Below the pieces are notes generated by a model. The model made no database searches and had not been told where the DNA came from. It saw only the letters and a list, made by a program, of their open reading frames with translations. Both the position numbers and the translations under genes were made by a program. Shown in pieces: positions 46,773 through 54,360 of a stretch of DNA of 64,000 nucleotides. Each line of letters starts with the position of its first letter. Positions within the stretch are counted from its first letter, which is position 1. The DNA comes from Dyella sp. 2HG41-7 (GTDB lineage Bacteria > Pseudomonadota > Gammaproteobacteria > Xanthomonadales > Rhodanobacteraceae). The DNA lies in assembly GCF_021390675.1 (NCBI RefSeq), contig NZ_JAJEJV010000004.1, positions 1,488,001-1,552,000 of the forward strand. The letters are read 5' to 3'.

Positions 46773-48497
46773 TCAACCAAACGTAAACGCGTAAACGCGC
46801 GCGTTCGGATCGAGGAAGGTGATTTCGAAAGTGCGCTCGCCGGTTCCATGCGCTTGGCGCACGAGTTGATAGAGGCGTTGTCCATCGATCGTGCCGTTGC
46901 CGTCGGCATCGATATCGCTGCCGTGATCGTCGCCGGGCGCTTTGCCGTCGAGCGTGACGCGGAATCGCACGGGTTTGCCGTCTTCGCCAGGTCCAAGCAC
47001 CAAATGCAAATCGCGGCCGCGGAAGCGATATACGACGCTGCCGTTCGATGCATCGAGCGTTGCGTAATGCGGCATCACTGTCCAACTACCGTCGAGCGAC
47101 CACTGATTCGCTGCAAGCGTGCTGGGTGCTTTGTAGCGAAAGCTGTCGTCGTGCGCGATCTGCCCGCCTGCAAAGCCGTCGCTGCGCTCGTACCCGACAT
47201 AGGTTTCCGGCGAGCGGCTCATATCGTTGGACCCCGCCGCTTCCGCGCCGGATGCGCCGGGCTGCACATGGCCGCCGGGTAGATCTTTGTAGCCCGCGTC
47301 GCTCAGTAAACGACGGATCACATCTTCGCTTTCGGCGTATTGGCCTTCGCCAAAATGATGCGCGCGGATTTGGCCATGCGCATCGATAAAGTAATGCGCC
47401 GGCCAATATTCATTGTTGAAACCTTTCCAGATGGCGTAGTCGTTATCCATCGCCACGGGATAAGTCAGTTTGAAATCCTTGATTGCCTTGGCGACGTTGG
47501 CGGGATCTTTTTCGAACGCGAATTCCGGCGCATGCACGCCGATGACCACAAGGCCGTGATCGCGATATTTCTGAGCCCACGCATTCACGTACGGCAGCGA
47601 GCGAATGCAATTGATGCAGGAATACGTCCAGAAATCGACCAGCACCACCTTGCCGCGTAGCGACTCCGGCGTTAGCGGTGCGCTGTTGAACCATTGCGTG
47701 GCGCCGGCGAGCGACGGAAGTTCGCCTTCCACCGGTAGCGGCGCATCCGTTTTTGGCGCGGGTTCCGCTTGCACGGGCGCAGGGCGCACCGCGTCGATCA
47801 GCTTTTGTTCGATGCCGCCGGTGCTCGCTAGCGATACGCGCGTCAGCAAGCCGGTGTCCACGCCCAACGCAATCGCCGCCACGCCGCACAACACAAGCAC
47901 ACCCAAGGCGCGACGTACCCATTCGCCTGCGCCCAACGAGCGCTTCATCGCGGCGAACACGCGACCGCCGATCACCAATGCCAGCGCGAGCGACACGGCC
48001 GCGCCGCTCGCATAGGTGAGCAGCAGCAAGGTTGTCTGCACGCTTGCGCCTTGTATCGCCGCGCCGGTCAGCAGCAAGCCGAGGATCGGCCCTGCGCACG
48101 GCGCCCAAAGCAAGCCAGTCGCCACGCCCAAACCTGCGGCGGACCATGGCGAATCCTGCTGTGCTTCGGCTCGCTCGCTCAGCCGATTTCCCAGTTTCAC
48201 GAACGGGCGGCTGATCCATTCGGCGACATGCGCAGAGAGCAAAGTCAAACCCAACACCGCCAGTACGGCCAACGCGATGTAGCGTCCGAATTGGTTGGCA
48301 CGCACCGCCCAGCCGCCGCCCACGGCCGCCAACGTCGCGACCAACGCAAACGTAAGCGCCATGCCGATCAACATCGGTAGCCCGTTGCGTGCAAAAGGCC
48401 GGTCGGCGCGCGCGAAAACGAAGGGCAGCACCGGCAGGATGCAGGGGCTGAGAATGGTGAGGACGCCACCGAGGAAAGCGAGGGTCAACAGGATCAT
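46773..48497 (-). CDS. dipZ: DipZ: CcdA membrane domain, periplasmic thioredoxin domain and C-terminal Thioredoxin_10 domain
   Basis: A 574-residue fusion that carries electrons across the membrane. The CcdA/DsbD-beta part (residues 1-215) has the paired cysteines C19 (LSPCILPVLP) and C134 (WAPCAGPILG). An Ala/Pro linker leads to a TlpA-like thioredoxin domain with SCINC (C294/C297) in VDFWTYSCINCIRSLPYVN. The C-terminal region (about 415-574) is the carbohydrate-module-like DipZ end domain and contains DIDADGNGTIDG, a calcium-loop-like stretch. ATG 48497 is the family-like start but has no Shine-Dalgarno; ACCTCCT lies directly before it instead. Operon with msrB. Confidence 0.92.
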   Translation of the reverse strand: MILLTLAFLGGVLTILSPCILPVLPFVFARADRPFARNGLPMLIGMALTFALVATLAAVGGGWAVRANQFGRYIALAVLAVLGLTLLSAHVAEWISRPFVKLGNRLSERAEAQQDSPWSAAGLGVATGLLWAPCAGPILGLLLTGAAIQGASVQTTLLLLTYASGAAVSLALALVIGGRVFAAMKRSLGAGEWVRRALGVLVLCGVAAIALGVDTGLLTRVSLASTGGIEQKLIDAVRPAPVQAEPAPKTDAPLPVEGELPSLAGATQWFNSAPLTPESLRGKVVLVDFWTYSCINCIRSLPYVNAWAQKYRDHGLVVIGVHAPEFAFEKDPANVAKAIKDFKLTYPVAMDNDYAIWKGFNNEYWPAHYFIDAHGQIRAHHFGEGQYAESEDVIRRLLSDAGYKDLPGGHVQPGASGAEAAGSNDMSRSPETYVGYERSDGFAGGQIAHDDSFRYKAPSTLAANQWSLDGSWTVMPHYATLDASNGSVVYRFRGRDLHLVLGPGEDGKPVRFRVTLDGKAPGDDHGSDIDADGNGTIDGQRLYQLVRQAHGTGERTFEITFLDPNARVYAFTFG

Positions 48498-48528
48498 AGG
48501 AGGTATCGAGTTCCGTGTTGGTGAGATA

Positions 48529-48554
48529 TTCGCTGCGGCGCACGGGGCGGTTAC
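48529..48554 (-). promoter_or_regulatory. Predicted ECF promoter for dipZ-msrB
   Basis: On the minus strand GTAACC (48549-48554) and CGAA (48529-48532) are separated by exactly 16 bases. From memory this is the form reported for the SigF-type ECF factor of Caulobacter, whose anti-sigma is NrsF. A start near 48522 would leave a leader of about 25 bases before dipZ. Confidence 0.72.
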
Positions 48555-48556
48555 AA

Positions 48557-48582
48557 GTAACCGGCGGCGCGGTTCGGGCGAA
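48557..48582 (+). promoter_or_regulatory. Predicted ECF promoter for the sigma/NrsF operon
   Basis: On the plus strand GTAACC (48557-48562) and CGAA (48579-48582) are again 16 bases apart. Its -35 box is two bases from the -35 box of the oppositely facing promoter, making the palindrome GGTTAC-AA-GTAACC. It predicts autoregulation of the sigma factor, with a leader of about 100 bases or more. Confidence 0.72.
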
Positions 48583-48708
48583 TCGCCTTTTAGATAACTG
48601 ACGCCGGCCATCATGCACCCAGTCTTGACCTTTGACGGCCCGTGGGTACTACTACGCCAGCTTCCGCCGAGGAGCGTAGGTAGCCGTAGGACCGTGTCGA
48701 CCGAATCC

Positions 48709-49275
48709 ATGAGTGCCAGCGATCAAGCTGACCGTCAGCGGGCAGCATGGATGGCCGCCGCGCAAGCGGGCGACCAGCGCGCCTACACGCGCGTGCTGAA
48801 CGCTTCGGTGGCGCTGATCCGCGCCGTTGCGCGCCGGCAGGGCGTGGCGGTGGATACGCTGGACGATGTGGTGCAGGAAACTCTGCTCACCGTACACCGC
48901 GTGCGGCATACCTTCGATCCGTCGCGTTCGTATGACGCGTGGCTGTCCGCCATCGCGGCGCGTCGTGCGATCGACACCTTGCGCGGTTATGGACGGCGCG
49001 AGCGACGCGAGGTACATGACGAGTTCGCGCTCGACACACATGCCGAACGCGACGACGCCAGCGCCGGCGCGGAGCGCGAGCAGGAAGCACAGCGTCTGCG
49101 CAAAGCCATCGAGACGCTGCCGCCGGGGCAGCGCGAGGCCGTGGAGCAGCTTGGCCTGAAAGAACGCTCGCTGGCCGAAGCCGCCGAGCAAACCGGGCGC
49201 AATACCGGCGCGCTCAAAGTAAACCTGCATCGCGCGCTGAAAACGCTGCGCGATCGCCTGCATGGAGAATCCTGA
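48709..49275 (+). CDS. ECF sigma factor (SigF-like, NrsF-linked)
   Basis: A 188-residue sigma factor. Region 2 has VVQETLLTVHRVRHTFDPSRSYDAWLSAIAARRAIDTLR (cited by its ends), and region 4 has ETLPPGQREAVEQLGLKERSLAEAAEQTGRN followed by LKVNLHRALKTLRDRL. Start is uncertain: ATG 48709 is used here; GTG 48694 adds five residues and the open frame reaches 48613. The partner at 49282 is an NrsF-type anti-sigma, six bases downstream. This pairing and the promoter motif point to the SigF-like ECF group, which responds to metals or oxidants in other bacteria. Confidence 0.92.
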   Translation: MSASDQADRQRAAWMAAAQAGDQRAYTRVLNASVALIRAVARRQGVAVDTLDDVVQETLLTVHRVRHTFDPSRSYDAWLSAIAARRAIDTLRGYGRRERREVHDEFALDTHAERDDASAGAEREQEAQRLRKAIETLPPGQREAVEQLGLKERSLAEAAEQTGRNTGALKVNLHRALKTLRDRLHGES

Positions 49276-49281
49276 ACCGTC

Positions 49282-49932
49282 ATGTCCGATGCTGCACGCC
49301 ATGAATCCCTGATCGACGCGCTTGGCGCGGAGCTGACGCCCGTGCGGCGTCTGCTGCCGCCGTGGCGGCGTGCGATGGGCTGGCTGCTGGTGGTGGCGGT
49401 GGTGGCGGCGGTGTTGTTCATGCGCAACGGCGCCGCCACGATGTTGCATCGCTGGCACGCCGCGCCCGATCTGGGTGTGGCCGCATGCGCCGCCGTCGTC
49501 ACGGCGATCACCGCGGCGCTGGCCTCGTTCGTGCTCGCCGTGCCGGGGCGTTCCATCGCCTGGGCTTGGGTGCCGGTGCCGAGCGCGTTGGTCTGGATCG
49601 GCGCCAGCGGTTTGGGTTGCCTCAGGGCGCATATTCCAGGCATGCCGGTGCTGAATCTGCACGAGGCCAACGACTGCCTGATTTTCATCATCAGCTTCTC
49701 GGTTCCGCTTTCCGGGCTGATGATCTGGCTGATCCGGCGCGCCTGTCCGCTGCGGCCCGTGCTTACCGCCGTGATGATCGGCCTCGCCAGCGCCGCCGCC
49801 TCGGCGAGCCTGCTGGAGATCATTCACAACTTCGACGCCGCCGCGTCCGACCTGCTGATGCACGCGCTCGCCGTGGCGATCGTAATCATCGCGAACATGG
49901 TGATGGGCGGGCGGCTGCTGTCCCGCACCTAA
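49282..49932 (+). CDS. nrsF: NrsF-family (DUF1109) membrane anti-sigma factor
   Basis: A 216-residue protein with six hydrophobic helices and a short cytoplasmic N-terminus (MSDAARHESLIDALGAELTPVRRLLPPW), the DUF1109/NrsF layout. Typical inner segments are AWAWVPVPSALVWIGASGLGCL and a late NFDAAASDLLMHALAVAIVI. NrsF proteins hold the ECF factor at the membrane and release it on stress, a function shown for Caulobacter NrsF and inferred here. Two cysteines, near the GLGCL segment and in ANDCL, are candidate sensing residues. A further one lies in RRACPLRP. Confidence 0.9.
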   Translation: MSDAARHESLIDALGAELTPVRRLLPPWRRAMGWLLVVAVVAAVLFMRNGAATMLHRWHAAPDLGVAACAAVVTAITAALASFVLAVPGRSIAWAWVPVPSALVWIGASGLGCLRAHIPGMPVLNLHEANDCLIFIISFSVPLSGLMIWLIRRACPLRPVLTAVMIGLASAAASASLLEIIHNFDAAASDLLMHALAVAIVIIANMVMGGRLLSRT

Positions 49933-49939
49933 CCTTTTT

Positions 49940-50072
49940 CCCTCTCCCCTCTGGGAGATGGCCAGGGTGAGGGATCAAGGCTTGCCCCAGACTCCAAAAA
50001 AATCGGCGCTTTGGATGCGGACCGAATGCAAGATTCATCCCTCACCCCAACCCTTTCCCCGGAGGGAGAGGG
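49940..50072. repeat. Inverted pair of REP-like repeats
   Basis: Two related 34-base units in opposite orientation, 49940-49973 and 50039-50072. The first begins CCCTCTCCCCT and ends GGGTGAGGG; the second begins CCCTCACCCC and ends GGGAGAGGG. About 65 bases lie between. This is the layout of a BIME-like dispersed element. It sits at the right border of the msrB-dipZ-sigma-nrsF module, before rsfS. Confidence 0.75.
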
Positions 50073-50084
50073 AGCAAACATCGC

Positions 50085-50116
50085 TTGACTTGTCGTCACA
50101 ACAAGGCGGATATACT
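50085..50116 (+). promoter_or_regulatory. Candidate promoter of rsfS
   Basis: A good -10 (TATACT, 50111-50116) with TTGACT 20 bases upstream, or TTGTCG 15 bases upstream. Neither spacing is ideal. It lies 32 bases before the rsfS start and just after the repeat pair. Confidence 0.45.
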
Positions 50117-50148
50117 GCACTCGCGCACTCCTGCGCTGCAGATACGCC

Positions 50149-50553
50149 ATGAGGCCCCAACTCTTGACCACCGTTCGACATTCCAAGGCCGTCAACACGG
50201 CCACCCTGCGCAAGACCGTCATCGCCGCCCTTGAAGACCTTAAGGCCAAGGACATCCGAGAAATCGATGTACGCGGCAAAACCTCTATCGCCGACCTGCT
50301 CGTGATTGCTTCCGGCACCTCGGCACGCCACGTGAAATCCATCGCCGACGAAGTCGTCAAGTTCGCCAAACAGGCGGGCGTGATGCCGCTGGGTGTCGAA
50401 GGCGAACAGGAAGCCGAGTGGGTGCTGGTGGATCTGGGCGATGTGATCGTGCACGTCATGCTGCCGCGCATTCGCGAGTTCTACGGGCTGGAACGCTTGT
50501 GGACCGTCGGCGATCGCGACGCTGCGGGCGAGGCCGCCCTGGCGACAGGTTAA
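50149..50553 (+). CDS. rsfS: Ribosomal silencing factor RsfS
   Basis: A 134-residue RsfS (Iojap) protein that binds L14 and blocks subunit joining in starved cells. Marks are [56 protein letters not shown] (cited by its ends). ATG 50149 is used; TTG 50164 is another option. Next is rlmH, the normal order. Confidence 0.96.
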   Translation: MRPQLLTTVRHSKAVNTATLRKTVIAALEDLKAKDIREIDVRGKTSIADLLVIASGTSARHVKSIADEVVKFAKQAGVMPLGVEGEQEAEWVLVDLGDVIVHVMLPRIREFYGLERLWTVGDRDAAGEAALATG

Positions 50554-50563
50554 AAAAATCGGC

Positions 50564-51034
50564 ATGCGCGCCCGCCTGATCGCCATCGGCGAACGCATGC
50601 CCGCATGGGTTGCAGAGGGGTTTGCCGAATACCGTAAACGGCTCTCCCACGATTTGCCCCTCGAATTGATCGAACTGAAGCCCGGCCTACGCGGCAAAGG
50701 CCGCGACGATGCGCGCGCGATGCTCGACGAAGGCGCCGCCATCCTCGCCGCATTGCCGCGCGATATCCATGTGATTGCACTGGATGGTCGCGGCAAAACA
50801 TGGTCCAGCGAAGAACTCGCCGAACAACTCGCAAAATGGCGCATGGCCGGACGCGATCTGGCTTTTCTGATTGGCGGTCCCGATGGCCACGCACCGGAAG
50901 TGTTAGCCCGGGCAGATCAAAAGTGGTCATTGGGCCCGCTTACGCTGCCGCATATGCTGGTGCGGCTGGTGCTTGTCGAACAACTTTATCGCGCTACCAC
51001 GTTGCTGGCCGGTCATCCGTACCATCGCGCGTAG
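50564..51034 (+). CDS. rlmH: 23S rRNA pseudouridine1915-N3-methyltransferase
   Basis: A 156-residue SPOUT methyltransferase that modifies pseudouridine 1915 in helix 69 of 23S rRNA. It starts MRARLIAIGERMPAWVAEGF. The SAM-binding knot is FLIGGPDGHAPEVLARA, followed by WSLGPLTLPHMLVRLVLVEQLYRA. The C-terminus ends HPYHRA as expected. It lies ten bases after rsfS, the normal neighbour. Confidence 0.97.
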   Translation: MRARLIAIGERMPAWVAEGFAEYRKRLSHDLPLELIELKPGLRGKGRDDARAMLDEGAAILAALPRDIHVIALDGRGKTWSSEELAEQLAKWRMAGRDLAFLIGGPDGHAPEVLARADQKWSLGPLTLPHMLVRLVLVEQLYRATTLLAGHPYHRA

Positions 51035-51084
51035 TGCGGTTGTTGACGCGTCGCTGGCGTTACGATCTGGTCACGGGAGTTGTC

Positions 51085-51534
51085 ATGCGTTTTGAGGTTC
51101 GCCAGGCGAGCATTCGCGATCTGGATGCGTTGGTGCCGTTGTTCGACGGATACCGACAGTTCTACAAACAGCCGGAAGATTTAGCGCGCTCGCGTGCGTT
51201 TCTTGCGGAGCGGTTCGCGAACAACGAGTCGATCGTTCTTCTCGCATGCGACGACAAGGGTAACGGCCTGGGATTCACCCAGCTGTTTCCGATGTTTTCG
51301 TCGGTGCGCGCGGTGCGCATTTATCTGCTCAACGACTTGTTCGTGGCGTCCGAAGCGCGTCGATTCGGCGTCGCAAAAGCCTTGCTCGCTGCGGCAGCCG
51401 AGCATGCCCGCACGCTCGGCGCCGTGAGCTTGTGGTTGCAGACGGCGCAGAGCAATGCGCCTGCGCAAGCGCTGTATGAATCGCTCGGCTGGAAACGCGA
51501 TCCGGAGTTTTGCGATTATTACCTGACGCTGTAG
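51085..51534 (+). CDS. GNAT-family N-acetyltransferase
   Basis: A 149-residue acetyltransferase. ATG 51085 with GGGAG upstream begins MRFEVRQASIRDLDALVPLF. The acetyl-CoA loop is VASEARRFGVAKALLAAAAEHA, then LWLQTAQSNAPAQALYESLGW, a usual GNAT motif B. Substrate is unknown. It lies between rlmH and maf and is probably co-transcribed with them. Confidence 0.9.
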   Translation: MRFEVRQASIRDLDALVPLFDGYRQFYKQPEDLARSRAFLAERFANNESIVLLACDDKGNGLGFTQLFPMFSSVRAVRIYLLNDLFVASEARRFGVAKALLAAAAEHARTLGAVSLWLQTAQSNAPAQALYESLGWKRDPEFCDYYLTL

Positions 51535-51575
51535 AAGCGAACACGCCGTGTCGCAGGCAGCGAAGGGCAAACACG

Positions 51576-52151
51576 ATGCTTTATCTGGCCTCCCAATCGC
51601 CGCGACGGCGCGAGCTGCTAGGGCAACTCGGCGTGACGTTTTCCGTGCTCGATGTGGATGTGGAAGAGGTTCCGCTTCCGGACGAGGCGCCTGTCGATTA
51701 CGTGCGACGTGTGGCGCGTGACAAAGCGCAGGCGGGATGGCAATCGTTTGCTTCCAAAGCAAGTGCCGATGCGTTGGTGATTGCCTCGGATACGGAGGTC
51801 GTTCTGGATCATCGCGTCTTCGGCAAACCCAGAGATGCCGACGATGCCGTCGAGATGCTGCAAACCCTTTCCGGCCGCACGCACGATGTGATGTCGTCGG
51901 TCTGGATGGTTTCCGCGAGGCAAGAGCAGGGCGACGTCTGTATTTCGCGTGTGCGTTTCGCTGCATTGAGCGAAGCGACGATCGCAGCCTATGTAGCCAC
52001 CGGCGAACCCTTCGGCAAAGCTGGTGCCTATGCGATCCAGGGCAGGGGCGCTACCTTGATCGAACATTTGGAAGGCAGCTATTCCGGTGTGGTGGGCTTG
52101 CCGTTGTTCGAGACGGCTCGTTTGCTGCGAGCGTTCGGCGTTTCCGTTTAA
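51576..52151 (+). CDS. maf: Maf-family nucleotide pyrophosphatase
   Basis: A 191-residue Maf protein that hydrolyses non-canonical or pyrimidine nucleoside triphosphates to monophosphates (dTTP/UTPase or m7GTPase subgroup not decided). Start MLYLASQSPRRRELLGQLG is the family signature, with the SxxR motif. SDTEVVLDHRVFGKPRDADDAVEML and GAYAIQGRGATLIEHLEGSYSGVVGLPLFET (cited by their ends) complete it. Convergent with the CPBP gene, three bases apart. Confidence 0.95.
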   Translation: MLYLASQSPRRRELLGQLGVTFSVLDVDVEEVPLPDEAPVDYVRRVARDKAQAGWQSFASKASADALVIASDTEVVLDHRVFGKPRDADDAVEMLQTLSGRTHDVMSSVWMVSARQEQGDVCISRVRFAALSEATIAAYVATGEPFGKAGAYAIQGRGATLIEHLEGSYSGVVGLPLFETARLLRAFGVSV

Positions 52152-52154
52152 ACC

Positions 52155-52964
52155 TTACGTTGCGGTGGAAAACAACGCCACCAGCGCGAACAGGTTGTAC
52201 ATCCCGTGAGCCAGAATCGCCGGCCACAGCGAGCCGGATTTCAGCCGCAGCCAGCACAGCAGCGCGGCTAGCAGCGTCAAATTGGGCAAGGCGTACCACT
52301 GAAAATTTAATCCGCCCAAGTGCACGGCACTAAATAACAGGGCGCAGATGGCGATGGACGCCCACATCGAAAGACGGCGCATCAGCGCCGAAAGCAGCAC
52401 GCCGCGAAACATCAGCTCCTCGATCATCGGACCGATCGTCACCGCAACCAGCGCAAGCGGCAAGCGCAATTGACTGGACGCATGGCGACTGAGTTCTTCG
52501 ACGTTCTGCGAGACTTCGTGACCGTTCGCAAGCAGCTGCGTCATAAGCGCACCCAGCGGCGGCGTGACGAGCCCCACGATCAATGCGGTGATATACCAAC
52601 GTGCAGATACAGGTGCGGTGAGTCCGAAGCCCGGTGGTGTCGCGCGCGACCACAATGTAGGCCACATACGACGCACCAACCAAAACATCGCGAGCGCAAT
52701 CAGCGGCAATCCGATCACCACCAGCATGGCGTTGTTGTCGGGTTGTTGAAACGCATCCATCACATGCTTGCTGATGTCGGCGTGCGACAGGCCGGGGTTA
52801 TGCAGTTTCTCCAGCAAGCCCGCGATAAAACCCACCAGCACGCCGGCCACGAGTTGCAGCAGAAAATAGAGCGCGACCAAACCCAGCGCTTGCAGCACGC
52901 CCGGCGCTTTGGGCAGCGGTGGCGGCGCGATCGGTTGATCCGGTGCGAGCGGTGACTCGGTCAT
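52155..52964 (-). CDS. CPBP-family intramembrane glutamic endopeptidase
   Basis: A 269-residue membrane protein of the CPBP (Abi/CAAX-protease-like) family. The first motif is IEELMFRGVLLSAL (EExxxR), the second FSAVHLGG (FxxxH), and the third a late conserved N (AHGMYNLFAL). About seven helices are seen. The proline-rich N-terminus (PIAPPPLPKAPG) is cytoplasmic. Bacterial members act in prenyl-protein-like cleavage, bacteriocin immunity or unknown roles; none can be chosen here. Followed 3' by the convergent maf; the MAPEG gene lies upstream. Confidence 0.88.
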   Translation of the reverse strand: MTESPLAPDQPIAPPPLPKAPGVLQALGLVALYFLLQLVAGVLVGFIAGLLEKLHNPGLSHADISKHVMDAFQQPDNNAMLVVIGLPLIALAMFWLVRRMWPTLWSRATPPGFGLTAPVSARWYITALIVGLVTPPLGALMTQLLANGHEVSQNVEELSRHASSQLRLPLALVAVTIGPMIEELMFRGVLLSALMRRLSMWASIAICALLFSAVHLGGLNFQWYALPNLTLLAALLCWLRLKSGSLWPAILAHGMYNLFALVALFSTAT

Positions 52965-52977
52965 CGAAGCCTTTGCG

Positions 52978-53373
52978 TCAACCGGCGATCAATGCGCGGC
53001 CAAAACCGAGCGCGCCCATGACCATCAATGCGGCCCAACCCACCATGCCGACCATATAACCTCCCCCTCGCTTGCTCGCGTCGCCGAGGTATGCGAACGC
53101 GTACCACACGCGCCCCGCAATCCAAACCAAACCGGCGACGCCCGCCCACAACACGTAGCCGTAATGCGTGGCCAGCCACAGTGCGGGTAGAAACATGACA
53201 GTGCTTTCCAGCGTATTGAGCTGCACGCGATAGGCGCGGTCGAAAGCCGGATGTCCGCTCGTCGCAGGCGCTTCGATACGGTATTTGCCGCGCGCGTGGC
53301 CGACCGCGTACATCGTTCCAAACTGCAGCAGGACGGTAAGTAGCACGACCAGGGCGGGCAGGTTCTGAATCAT
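52978..53373 (-). CDS. MAPEG-family membrane protein
   Basis: A 131-residue four-helix protein of the MAPEG family (membrane-associated eicosanoid and glutathione metabolism). ATG 53373 is preceded by GAGAG. Segments are RVQLNTLESTVMFLPALWLA, with the conserved N-x-x-E, and then WAGVAGLVWIAGRVWYAFAYLGD. A glutathione-dependent activity is possible but untested in bacteria of this group. It lies 13 bases upstream of the CPBP gene and is likely in one operon. Confidence 0.88.
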   Translation of the reverse strand: MIQNLPALVVLLTVLLQFGTMYAVGHARGKYRIEAPATSGHPAFDRAYRVQLNTLESTVMFLPALWLATHYGYVLWAGVAGLVWIAGRVWYAFAYLGDASKRGGGYMVGMVGWAALMVMGALGFGRALIAG

Positions 53374-53471
53374 GTGTCTCTCGGGCGGAAAAGTGATGCC
53401 ACTGTAGCGGTTTGGTGCGATGCTGTGGGGGTTGGTCGGCCCACACGGCGACGCCATGAGTCGGGGGATGT

Positions 53472-54329
53472 ATGGACTGGCAGAAGGGTGAAGAAAGCCA
53501 AAATGTCGAAGTCGACAGCGGCGGTGGCGGCGGCCGCGGTTTTGGCGGCGGGCGCATGGGCATCGGCGGCATTTTGATCCTGGCGCTGCTGGGCTGGATC
53601 TTCTTCAAGAATCCACTGGCGTTGCTCGATCAATCGGGTGGCCAACCGGGTGCTAACGCGCCCACAAGTCAGCCGGTACAGGTCGATCCGCAGCAGAAAG
53701 AGTTTGTCAGTCGCGTGCTGGGCTCCACGGAAAAAACCTGGGGCGATATTTTTTCCGGCATGGGGCAAACCTATACCGATCCCAAGCTCGAACTTTTCAG
53801 CGGTGGCGTGAATACCGCGTGCGGCGCCGCGTCGACGGCGGTGGGACCGTTCTATTGCCCCGGCGATCAGAAGGTGTATCTGGATCTGGATTTCTTCCGC
53901 GAGCTAGGCACGCGTTTTCATTCCAGCGGCGATTTCGCGCGCGCGTATGTGATTGCGCATGAAGTGGGGCATCACGTGCAAAACCAGCTTGGTATTTTCG
54001 CCAAGGTGAGCCAGATGCAACGTCAAGGCGCTCCGATGGAAGGTGCGAACGGTTTGTCGGTGCGACAGGAGCTGCAAGCCGATTGCTTTGCCGGCGTGTG
54101 GGCGAATCGTACGCAACAACGTCTGCAGTGGTTGCAACCGGGTGATGTGGAATCGGCGCTCAATGCAGCCAGCCAGATCGGCGACGACACCTTGCAGCGC
54201 GAAGCGCGCGGAACCGTGGTGCCGGATTCGTTTACGCACGGCACGTCGGCACAGCGCGTCAAATGGTTCAAGACCGGCCTGCAAAGCGGCGACCTCAATC
54301 AGTGCGATACGTTTAGCGGCGACCTGTGA
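53472..54329 (+). CDS. YpfJ-family zinc metallopeptidase
   Basis: A 285-residue protein of the putative neutral zinc metallopeptidase family (COG2321, YpfJ). A glycine-rich N-terminus (VDSGGGGGRGFGGGRMGIGG) leads to one membrane helix (GILILALLGWIFF), then an extracytoplasmic domain with VIAHEVGHHVQNQLG (HExxH) and ELQADCFAGVWAN (third ligand region). The end DQCDTF-like segment is also typical. Activity is unproven in the family. GGGGGATG precedes the start. Confidence 0.93.
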   Translation: MDWQKGEESQNVEVDSGGGGGRGFGGGRMGIGGILILALLGWIFFKNPLALLDQSGGQPGANAPTSQPVQVDPQQKEFVSRVLGSTEKTWGDIFSGMGQTYTDPKLELFSGGVNTACGAASTAVGPFYCPGDQKVYLDLDFFRELGTRFHSSGDFARAYVIAHEVGHHVQNQLGIFAKVSQMQRQGAPMEGANGLSVRQELQADCFAGVWANRTQQRLQWLQPGDVESALNAASQIGDDTLQREARGTVVPDSFTHGTSAQRVKWFKTGLQSGDLNQCDTFSGDL

Positions 54330-54360
54330 GGTTTGATTGCTTCGGCGTAAGCGGTAACCG

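Noticed and set aside
48515-48601. A 28-codon plus-strand frame from GTG 48515 with a perfect AGGAGG ten bases upstream
   Set aside because: It lies across both predicted ECF promoters, its Shine-Dalgarno is upstream of the plus-strand transcript start, and the composition is not protein-like. The AGGAGG is the complement of the stretch before dipZ.
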